The position numbers and the translations under genes were made by a program. A stretch of DNA of 64,000 nt from an uncultured bacterium (GTDB lineage: Bacteria; Bacillota; Clostridia; Lachnospirales; Lachnospiraceae). The notes under the pieces are model-generated. The model was given only the letters and a program-made list of their open reading frames with translations, did no database searches and was not told the DNA's origin. The stretch covers positions 1-64,000 of the forward strand of contig CAJMPJ010000002.1 of NCBI GenBank assembly GCA_905215155.1. The letters are read 5' to 3'. Below are positions 57,584 to 64,000 of this stretch, one piece after another; position 1 is the stretch's first letter; each line of letters begins with the position of its first letter.

Positions 57584-58873
57584 CTATTTTTCTTCTTTCT
57601 TCCCCAAAATGTAAGTTAAAAACTGGCTTGCAGTCCTTCCAGACAGACCCCCATGCTGCAATTCCCAGATATTTGCCTTTGCATAAAGCTCCTCCAGCGG
57701 CATGGTTATCTGGTGCCTTGCGGCCAGTTCCTTTACAATATTTAAATACTCTGCTTTATCGGGAGAACCATAATAAATGGTCACGCCGAAGCGGGCAACC
57801 AGGGAAAGTTTTTCCTGGACGGTATCATTATTATGTAATTCATCATCCAATTCTCTTTTGTCGCTGAACTTTTCGCGGATCAAATGGCGGCGGTTTGAAG
57901 TGGCATAAATCAACACATTCCCAGGTTTTACTCCCAGGCCCCCTTCCATAATGGCTTTTAAATATTTATATTCCAGTTCCGAGTCCTCAAAAGACAGGTC
58001 ATCCATATAGATGATGAATTTGTAATTCCGGTCTTTTATCTGCTCCTGGACCTTTAAAAGCATCTGAAACTGGTGCTTGTAAACCTCAATGATCCTTAAT
58101 CCCCTGTCATAGTATTCATTTAAAATGGCCTTGATGCTGGAGGACTTCCCGGTTCCGCTGTCCCCGAATAACAGGACGTTATTGGCAGCCTTTCCATTCA
58201 AAAACGCCTCCGTATTTTCTATAAGCTTCTGCTTTTGGCGCTCATAACCGATGATATCGGATAAATCAATGGTTTCAATATTTGTAATTGGAAGAATCCT
58301 TGGATGGTTTTCTTCTCCCTCCACACGAAACGCCTTGTTAAGGCCAAATTTTCCCACCCCGAACCGGCGGTAAAATTCTGTGACCTCTGCCTTAAATACC
58401 TCCTCATCAGAAGCGCAGGAAAGTGTTTTTGCAAGTGCAAGGATCTGGTCCCTGATCCACGGATTATAAACACTGCTGCTCTCATCCGGTGCCTCATAGT
58501 CTTTCAGCGAAGACCATATCCCGGACGCTCCCCTATCATCCAAGGTGCTGATATCGTAAGAAAAAAGTTCTTTGAAAATGGCAAAATCATGGGCTGCGAG
58601 CTGGTTTAATGTCCCTCTTACAGGCCCTACCACCTCACAGGAGGTGCTGTAGGCATTTTCATTGTCCGCCAGGCATAATGCTAAAAAACAATGCCAAAGG
58701 TTTCCCGAAAACCCGTAAGTGGACGCCAGCTTAATTATCTGGCCCGCACAGGCATGGGAATCCGGCATTGCTTCTGATTTTTCCTTCGGGGAACGTGTCA
58801 GCAGCTTCGCAATCTGGTCAAAGAGTTCCCGGTATTCTAAGTCACGGTACAGTATCAATTCCTGAGATTTCAT
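57584..58873 (-). CDS. AAA+ ATPase, DUF815 family
   Basis: 429 residues. Walker A GDSGTGKS at 237-244, Walker B FIIYMDDLSF near 281, arginine-rich sensor-like region ATSNRRHLIREKF. The N-terminal ~200 residues are helical with no recognised fold. DUF815 ATPases are widespread and poorly characterised. It follows pheA by 61 bases, within which a 27-base palindrome lies (58897-58923). No partner gene is evident. Confidence 0.88.
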   Translation of the reverse strand: MKSQELILYRDLEYRELFDQIAKLLTRSPKEKSEAMPDSHACAGQIIKLASTYGFSGNLWHCFLALCLADNENAYSTSCEVVGPVRGTLNQLAAHDFAIFKELFSYDISTLDDRGASGIWSSLKDYEAPDESSSVYNPWIRDQILALAKTLSCASDEEVFKAEVTEFYRRFGVGKFGLNKAFRVEGEENHPRILPITNIETIDLSDIIGYERQKQKLIENTEAFLNGKAANNVLLFGDSGTGKSSSIKAILNEYYDRGLRIIEVYKHQFQMLLKVQEQIKDRNYKFIIYMDDLSFEDSELEYKYLKAIMEGGLGVKPGNVLIYATSNRRHLIREKFSDKRELDDELHNNDTVQEKLSLVARFGVTIYYGSPDKAEYLNIVKELAARHQITMPLEELYAKANIWELQHGGLSGRTASQFLTYILGKKEEK

Positions 58874-58896
58874 AATTTCCTCCCTGTGTAAAGTTT

Positions 58897-58923
58897 AAGT
58901 CCGGTCTGAATCAGACCGAACTT
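58897..58923. repeat. 27-base palindrome between pheA and the AAA+ gene
   Basis: Arms of 13 bases (58897-58909 and 58911-58923) around a single A, with one mismatch. No T tract follows on either strand, so it is not a normal terminator; an operator or an RNA-processing hairpin are possible. Confidence 0.6.
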
Positions 58924-58934
58924 ATGAAAAGCCC

Positions 58935-60071
58935 TTAATAATTTCCTAAAATCCTCATATTGCGGCCTTCCTCGGAAATTCCCTTTAAGGCATTCTGAAC
59001 GGACGCATGGCTTAAATTCCCTTCAATATCAACAAAGAACCGGTATTCCCAGTTTCTTCCGGGAATGGGTCTGGATTCGATCATAAACATGTTGACTCCG
59101 TTGTAAATAAAATTACTCAATATGTTATAAAGGGAACCGCTCTTATGAGGCAGCTCAAAACTCAAACTTATTTTTTGCGCATCCTCCCGGTATACCGCTT
59201 CTTTGGTAAGGATGATAAAACGGGTGGTATTGTTTTTGTTATGGTTAATGGAAGAACTCAAAACCTTAAGGCCATAAAGCTCTCCGGCAATTTCACTGGC
59301 TACGGCGGCCTGGGAAGGATCTCCCTCTTCCAGGACCTTTTTGGCTGCCACCGCCGTATTCTCCACACTGATCTGCTTCCATTGCCTGTTGGCATTTAGA
59401 AACTCCGAGCACTGCATCAGGGCCTGTGGATGGGAAAATACGGTCCGTATATCTTCTGTCCTGGCATTAGGAAGTCCCAAAAGAGCATGGTTTACCGTTA
59501 AAAAGGTTTCAGCCGCGATGTAATTATGATATTTCATCAGAAGGTCATAATTATCCGTCACCGCACCTGCGGAGGAATTTTCAATGGGAAGCACTGCATA
59601 GTCTGCTCTGCCTTCCTCCACCTCCTTCATGGCATCATCCCAGGTTGCCACATGGTAGAGACTGGCTTCCGGGCCGAAATACTTTAAGGCTGCGCCATGG
59701 CTGTAAGCGCCTTCCACCCCCTGATACACAACCCGTGCCCCTGCAAGCGCAAGATTCTTTACGGGTTTAAAGGTATGTTCTGTCTGAAAACCAGATTCTG
59801 CCATCTGCTTGTACTGATAATTACGGCTGATGGTCATCATCTGGGTGAACAGTTCCTTTACCGCCTGCTTTAAGAATTCCCCTTCCACCATACCAGTGAC
59901 CGCATCGATCTTCTGCTGTTCTCTTTCTCCGTCATAGACCGGCTTACCGGTGCCTATCTTATATTCGGCCACTTTTCTGCACAGCTCCATACGCGTTTCA
60001 AAGAGGGCAACCATCTCCCGGTCGATCCCGTCTAGCTGCTTTCTGATTTTCTGTAGGTCTAATGTCTTCAT
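58935..60071 (-). CDS. pheA: Bifunctional chorismate mutase/prephenate dehydratase
   Basis: 378 residues. N-terminal chorismate mutase (about 1-90: LQKIRKQLDGIDREMVALFETRMELCRKVAEYK), then prephenate dehydratase (VVYQGVEGAYSHGAALKYFG, VLPIENSSAGAVTDNYDLL, SHPQALMQCSEFL, NNTTRFIIL) and a C-terminal ACT domain with SGSLYNILSNF and ESRPIPG for phenylalanine feedback inhibition. It makes phenylpyruvate from chorismate. No leader peptide with Phe codons is seen. Confidence 0.96.
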   Translation of the reverse strand: MKTLDLQKIRKQLDGIDREMVALFETRMELCRKVAEYKIGTGKPVYDGEREQQKIDAVTGMVEGEFLKQAVKELFTQMMTISRNYQYKQMAESGFQTEHTFKPVKNLALAGARVVYQGVEGAYSHGAALKYFGPEASLYHVATWDDAMKEVEEGRADYAVLPIENSSAGAVTDNYDLLMKYHNYIAAETFLTVNHALLGLPNARTEDIRTVFSHPQALMQCSEFLNANRQWKQISVENTAVAAKKVLEEGDPSQAAVASEIAGELYGLKVLSSSINHNKNNTTRFIILTKEAVYREDAQKISLSFELPHKSGSLYNILSNFIYNGVNMFMIESRPIPGRNWEYRFFVDIEGNLSHASVQNALKGISEEGRNMRILGNY

Positions 60072-60101
60072 AGGTCTTCTTCCCTTTATCTGATTGTGTG
60101 A

Positions 60102-60854
60102 TTACGTGTGGTTCTCATTCAGGCCCAGCTGTTCTCCCAGCATGGTCTTGATCTGACTTTCCGCATACGCTCCCGGAAATTTGCGGAACTCCGCTTCCAA
60201 TTCCTTGGGATAAAATGGCTTGCCGAATTCAATGGTCACATGGGACGGCCGGATAAAAGGCAAATGCCTTTCAAAAACCTCCGCAGTCCCTGTCATGGCT
60301 ACCGGAACTACGGGACATCCGCTTTTTTCTGCAATTTTAAGACTTCCTTCCTTAAAGGGAAGAAGGTCCAGAGGATTCTCATTCTTATTTCTGGTCCCTT
60401 CCGGAAAGATCCAGACGGAGACCCCGTTTTTCACCTGCTCGATGCCTGTAAGAATGGTTTTTAAGCCTTCCTTCAAATTCTTCCGATCCAAAAACAGGCA
60501 ATTCACAAATTTCATCCAGGTGGAGAGCAGAGGAATCTTCTCCATCTCTTTTTTGGCCACAAATCCCATAAGACCGGGGACGGTAACGTAGCCCACCAGG
60601 ATATCAAAATAACTTCTATGGTTTCCCACATAGAGAACGGCACGATCAGCCGGAATGTTCTCTTTTCCCTTTACCGTGATCTTCACACCGGCAAAGGAAA
60701 GGATTACCCTGAAAATCCTTCTTACCACCGCAATGCTCTGTCTGTCCCGCAGATGGCGGTCTCTTTTCCCAGTCAGCCATTCAAAAATGAGGACCGGGAT
60801 ACTTAAAACCAAAAATAAAATGACTGTTGCTGCTACCAGTATAAAACGTATCAT
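60102..60854 (-). CDS. plsC: 1-acyl-sn-glycerol-3-phosphate acyltransferase
   Basis: 250 residues. N-terminal membrane helix (FILVAATVILFLVLSIPVLIFE), catalytic NHRSYFDI (His-x4-Asp) near residues 77-84, and IFPEGTRNKNE near 149. It adds the second acyl chain to lysophosphatidic acid in phospholipid synthesis. It is 30 bases upstream of pheA. The membrane-lipid theme continues with the cardiolipin synthase nearby. Confidence 0.95.
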   Translation of the reverse strand: MIRFILVAATVILFLVLSIPVLIFEWLTGKRDRHLRDRQSIAVVRRIFRVILSFAGVKITVKGKENIPADRAVLYVGNHRSYFDILVGYVTVPGLMGFVAKKEMEKIPLLSTWMKFVNCLFLDRKNLKEGLKTILTGIEQVKNGVSVWIFPEGTRNKNENPLDLLPFKEGSLKIAEKSGCPVVPVAMTGTAEVFERHLPFIRPSHVTIEFGKPFYPKELEAEFRKFPGAYAESQIKTMLGEQLGLNENHT

Positions 60855-60908
60855 TGCTCTCGCCCTCCATTTTATCTATTATATAAAATGGCGACTTTAA
60901 TTACAATA

Positions 60909-61379
60909 CTACCTTCCTCTCTTTTTTGTAATTTGTTCAAACAACAGTCCGGTGGCAAACCACAACGGTGCAAAATCCAGGCGGATAAGCCCGTCGATGT
61001 TGGTGCTGCGTCCGGAGTAATCCCAGGGACACATTCCGGTGAGTGTGAGCAGCGATCCAAAAATATATTCTGCCACAAAAATAAGAACCATATAAAGGAA
61101 TCCATGCCGGATGGCAAGTTCTCCCGGCCTTGGTGCAAGCCTTTGTCCGGGGCTCAGCCATTGGTCGATGAATTGTCCGATGGGACCAAGCAAGGCTCCG
61201 CAGCCATAGATGGGGAACATCAACAGAGAAGTCTGCCCCATCAGCCGCCAGTCATGACGCAAAATGGATTCCGTTGAGGTAAAAATAACCTCCAGGCACC
61301 AGCCTGTCACTCCGCATCTGCAGAAGTTCATGGGTAATTGTTTTAAATCAATTTGTGTTAGTGTCTTCATAACTTTCAT
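60909..61379 (-). CDS. CmpB-like putative ABC transporter permease-type membrane protein
   Basis: 156 residues, about four transmembrane helices. The WCLEVIFTSTES start, LLMFPIYGCGALLGPIGQ, and the C-terminal CPWDYSGRSTNIDGLIRLDFAPLWFATGLLFE match the family annotated as putative ABC transporter type IV (CmpB-like). No ATPase is adjacent. The start is unsure: no good ribosome site is seen before the first ATG, and one 16 codons further in is possible. It lies between plsC and the cardiolipin synthase gene. Confidence 0.75.
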   Translation of the reverse strand: MKVMKTLTQIDLKQLPMNFCRCGVTGWCLEVIFTSTESILRHDWRLMGQTSLLMFPIYGCGALLGPIGQFIDQWLSPGQRLAPRPGELAIRHGFLYMVLIFVAEYIFGSLLTLTGMCPWDYSGRSTNIDGLIRLDFAPLWFATGLLFEQITKKRGR

Positions 61380-61422
61380 TATGCGCCGGTTATGGAGAAA
61401 TTATGTTGTGCGGTAAAGAATT

Positions 61423-62934
61423 CTATAAAAGAGGAGACAGCAGTCTGCTGCCCTGCTCCTTGATGCGGATGAAGATGCTCCGGTCCTCATAAATCTCCGG
61501 TGTAATCTCTTTGCATACCTCTAAATCCTTTAAAAACAGTTCTTCCAGCTTTTGTGTGGTTTCCTCATCATAAATCACCGCATTGACTTCAAAATTGAGC
61601 TCAAAGCTGCGGATATCCATGTTGGCGGTTCCATAGGAGCTGACCTTCCCATCTGTCATCACCCCTTTTGCATGAAGGAACCCATTTTCATAGGTGTAGC
61701 ATCTGGCTCCAGCCGAAAGCAGATCCCCTACATAGGAATAAGACGCCCAGTAAACAAAGGGATGGTCCGGCTTACAAGGAATCATCAGCCTTACATCCAC
61801 ACCGGAACGGGCAGCTAACCGCAAAGTGGAAAGTACGGCATCATCCGGCACAAAATAAGGAGTCTGGATATAGATGTGATGCCTTGCCTTGGAAAACAAC
61901 CGGAGGTAATTATCCCTGATCTGTCTGCTGCCTGCATCAGGCCCGCTGGCTATAATTTGAATTCCCAGCTTCTTTTCTTTTCTGGTTATGTCAACTACTC
62001 CCAAAGACTCCAGGCACGTTCCGTCATCATTTTCACAGAAATATTTCATATGCTTGAACAGATTTTCTCCTGCGGCATAATTCCAGTCTAAAGCAAACCG
62101 GATCTGCAGGCTTAACACCGAACCTCCGGTTAATTTTAAATGCGTATCCCGCCAATACCCAAATTTGGCATCTTTTGAAATGTATTCCCTTCCAATGTTA
62201 AATCCGCCCACATATCCCACCCGGTTATCAATGACAACAATTTTTCTGTGGTTTCTGTAGTTTACACGAAGCTGGAGCCGCCCCATAATGGGCGGAAAAA
62301 AGATGCCTACCTTCACACCGTTTTCCTTTAACAGCTTCCACTTGGACTTGGGCATAAAACGCCCGCCCATACCGTCACAGAGAATCCGGACTTCCACCCC
62401 TGCCTTTGCCCTTTCGATCAGAATGGGAATTATGGAATCAAATAGTTCATCGTCTTTTATAATGTAATACTGTAAATGAATGAAGTGGACTGCCTTTGAT
62501 AATTCATTTCTCAAATCCCGGAATTTGTCCTCTCCGTCCGTAAAAATCGTTACTTCATTATCGACCGTGAGGACGGAGCCTGAGGTTTCCAGATTATAGA
62601 GGACTAAATCGGCATAATCTCTGGATAAAGAGGAAACCAGGCTCATATCATTATTTCTTAAAAAATCCTCCTGGTTTTTTATGGAATAGCTCATCCGGTC
62701 TTCAATTTCTTTTACCCGGAACATCTTATTTTTCCGCATATCCTGACCCAGAAGGAGGTAAAACAATATTCCGAATACCGGAATAAAATACAAAGCCAGC
62801 AGCCAGGTCCAGACCGCTTTGGGGTCCCGCCGCTGAAAAAATACAATGATTATGGAAAGAACCAGATTGATATAGATCAGATGGTTCATTAACCAATTCC
62901 ACAATTCCACGGTCTGTATCCAAATCGTATCCAT
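61423..62934 (-). CDS. cls: Cardiolipin synthase
   Basis: 503 residues. Two N-terminal membrane helices (about 16-34 and 41-63), then two phospholipase-D HKD motifs: His229-x-Lys231-x4-Asp236 (HRKIVVID) and His421-x-Lys423-x4-Asp428 (HAKGVMTD). It condenses two phosphatidylglycerols into cardiolipin at the membrane. It follows DUF4250 by 87 bases with a terminator between, so it may have its own promoter. Confidence 0.96.
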   Translation of the reverse strand: MDTIWIQTVELWNWLMNHLIYINLVLSIIIVFFQRRDPKAVWTWLLALYFIPVFGILFYLLLGQDMRKNKMFRVKEIEDRMSYSIKNQEDFLRNNDMSLVSSLSRDYADLVLYNLETSGSVLTVDNEVTIFTDGEDKFRDLRNELSKAVHFIHLQYYIIKDDELFDSIIPILIERAKAGVEVRILCDGMGGRFMPKSKWKLLKENGVKVGIFFPPIMGRLQLRVNYRNHRKIVVIDNRVGYVGGFNIGREYISKDAKFGYWRDTHLKLTGGSVLSLQIRFALDWNYAAGENLFKHMKYFCENDDGTCLESLGVVDITRKEKKLGIQIIASGPDAGSRQIRDNYLRLFSKARHHIYIQTPYFVPDDAVLSTLRLAARSGVDVRLMIPCKPDHPFVYWASYSYVGDLLSAGARCYTYENGFLHAKGVMTDGKVSSYGTANMDIRSFELNFEVNAVIYDEETTQKLEELFLKDLEVCKEITPEIYEDRSIFIRIKEQGSRLLSPLL

Positions 62935-62962
62935 GAATCTACCTCCTGTCTTTCTTTTTTAC

Positions 62963-62991
62963 AAAAAGGGCCACCGCATAAGCGACGACCC
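62963..62991 (-). terminator. Intrinsic terminator after DUF4250
   Basis: GGGCCACCGC (62968-62977) pairs with the segment 62982-62991 through ten base pairs including G-U pairs; on the minus strand TTTTT follows (62963-62967). Confidence 0.7.
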
Positions 62992-63021
62992 TTTATTTTC
63001 CCCTTCAGGGAATGTCGTTAT

Positions 63022-63201
63022 TTATATAAATTGATTTTTCTCACGATCATAGCGATAGTCAATGGAAGCCAGGGTGCGTGTAACTTCCTCTTCCTGAATC
63101 CCCAGACTTTTGCAGCATTCTTCCAGTGAAGGATAAAAATCTCTTAATTGTGTGTTCATATAACTTAATAATATCACCGGATCCTTTGGTACTTGAGTCA
63201 T
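63022..63201 (-). CDS. DUF4250 family small protein
   Basis: 59 residues: MTQVPKDPVILLSYMNTQLR, then DFYPSLEECCKSLGIQEEEV and TRTLASIDYRYDREKNQFI. It matches the small DUF4250 family of clostridia (PKDPV-LLS-NT-LRD-Y pattern, helical, DYxYDxExNQF end); no function is known to me. ATG 63201 follows AGGAGA by 7 bases, and the frame closes with TAA. It lies between cardiolipin synthase and asparaginase, on its own short transcript with a terminator. Confidence 0.85.
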   Translation of the reverse strand: MTQVPKDPVILLSYMNTQLRDFYPSLEECCKSLGIQEEEVTRTLASIDYRYDREKNQFI

Positions 63202-63331
63202 TGCTTTCTCTCCTGTTTCTTAATTATATATAATTTTAACATAGTTATCCATTATTTTCAACAAATGCCCTATACGAACGGAAAAAGAAATGCTACAATC
63301 AGGTTCAGAATCTTTCAAGAGGTGATTTTAA

Positions 63332-64000
63332 ATGAAAAAAATACTAATGCTGGGCACAGGCGGAACCATCGCCTGCAAGAGGGGCGACTCCGGGTTAAAA
63401 CCGCTTTTGACCTCCAACGAACTGCTTTCCTATGTCCCGGAGGCGAAAAACTTCTGCAGGGCAGACAGTCTGCAGGTATTAAATATTGACAGTACCAATA
63501 TGCAGCCAAAGCACTGGCTCATCATAGCAAAGGCTATGGAAGACCATTATGATGAATACGATGGTTTCGTCATCTGTCATGGAACGGATACCATGGCATA
63601 TACGGCCGCTGCCTTATCTTATCTCATTCAGAATTCACAAAAACCCATTGTCATAACCGGTGCACAAAAACCCATTGATATGGAAAATACGGACGCTCGT
63701 ATAAATTTATTTGACAGTCTGCGCTTTGCCAGTGATGACCGGGCTCACGGTGTGACCATTGTTTTCGACGGAAAAGCCATCGCCGGCACCAGAGGGAAAA
63801 AGGTCCGCACCAAAAGCTATAACGCATTTTCAAGCATCAACTTTCCATATATTGCCACCATTCAGGATGGTCACGTAATATTTTACCTTGATGATAAAAA
63901 ATCATACTCCGGAAAATTACAATTTTTCCACCATTTAAATCCGCATGTGTCTCTGATGAAGCTGATTCCTTCCATGGGGGCAGAGACACTTGATTATATG
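63332..64000 (+). CDS. ansA: L-asparaginase, type I (3' end cut by window)
   Basis: First 223 codons present. Seen: the first catalytic Thr in MLGTGGTIACKRGDSGLKP, the second in VICHGTDTMAYTAAALSY with the Thr-Asp pair, ITGAQKPIDMENTDARIN, and AGTRGKKVRTKSYNAFSS. No signal peptide, so it is the cytoplasmic type I form hydrolysing asparagine to aspartate and ammonia. ATG 63332 follows AGAGGTGA by 6 bases. A TGC-TACAAT extended -10 at 63294-63299 may be its promoter. The C-terminus lies beyond base 64000. Confidence 0.95.
   Translation, partial: MKKILMLGTGGTIACKRGDSGLKPLLTSNELLSYVPEAKNFCRADSLQVLNIDSTNMQPKHWLIIAKAMEDHYDEYDGFVICHGTDTMAYTAAALSYLIQNSQKPIVITGAQKPIDMENTDARINLFDSLRFASDDRAHGVTIVFDGKAIAGTRGKKVRTKSYNAFSSINFPYIATIQDGHVIFYLDDKKSYSGKLQFFHHLNPHVSLMKLIPSMGAETLDYM

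Overview
The window looks like chromosomal DNA of a spore-forming, low-to-mid GC clostridium, most likely a member of the Lachnospiraceae. The evidence is spoIIR behind a sigma-F-type promoter, a type III glutamine synthetase, a DUF4250 gene, DUF1934, AGCS and GntR/FCD genes, consensus sigma-A promoters, strong AGGAGG ribosome sites, and the absence of any outer-membrane assembly gene. About 50 genes are packed tightly and most lie on the minus strand. I see no rRNA, tRNA, CRISPR array, insertion sequence or prophage.

Layout. 1-6950: rpoC (3' end cut by the window edge) and rpoB, with their own promoter back to back with a small membrane-protein gene. 7609-8237: a 629-base stretch with decayed coding scraps, then the sodA promoter and sodA. 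9011-11364: a cell-wall operon (ddl, murI, DUF1934), divergent from spoIIR. 12090-19511: a TetR-controlled efflux operon with a periplasmic-adaptor-like protein, an RND pump and two tandem TolC-like proteins. 19550-28971: ispE with a GntR regulator, a small alarmone synthetase, membrane and hypothetical proteins, cyclophilin, a GNAT enzyme, a choloylglycine hydrolase, an AGCS symporter and a zinc-dependent phospholipase C-like protein. 29051-34698: a lipoprotein and a surface-polysaccharide cluster (GT2, rfbF, rfbG, rfbH, LicD). 34810-43346: M42 peptidase, glutamine synthetase III, fructose-bisphosphate aldolase, MATE exporter, threonine synthase, sfsA. 43424-46559: a three-gene operon resembling Bacillus ydjGHI (SPFH protein, zinc-ribbon membrane protein, TPM protein). 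46617-53622: endonuclease IV, then a two-component system followed by a large exported protein and an ABC exporter. 53773-63201: ppk/ppx, an AAA+ ATPase, pheA, plsC, a CmpB-like membrane protein, cardiolipin synthase and a 59-residue DUF4250 gene. 63332-64000: start of L-asparaginase.

The parts most worth a second look are: the efflux operon with two TolC paralogues in an apparently single-membrane organism; the two-component/ABC/823-residue membrane protein unit; the CDP-sugar cluster that lacks its reductase and ends in LicD; the SPFH/zinc-ribbon/TPM operon without PspA; and a possible small RNA at about 25279-25406. All family names come from reading motifs by eye; no database search was run.
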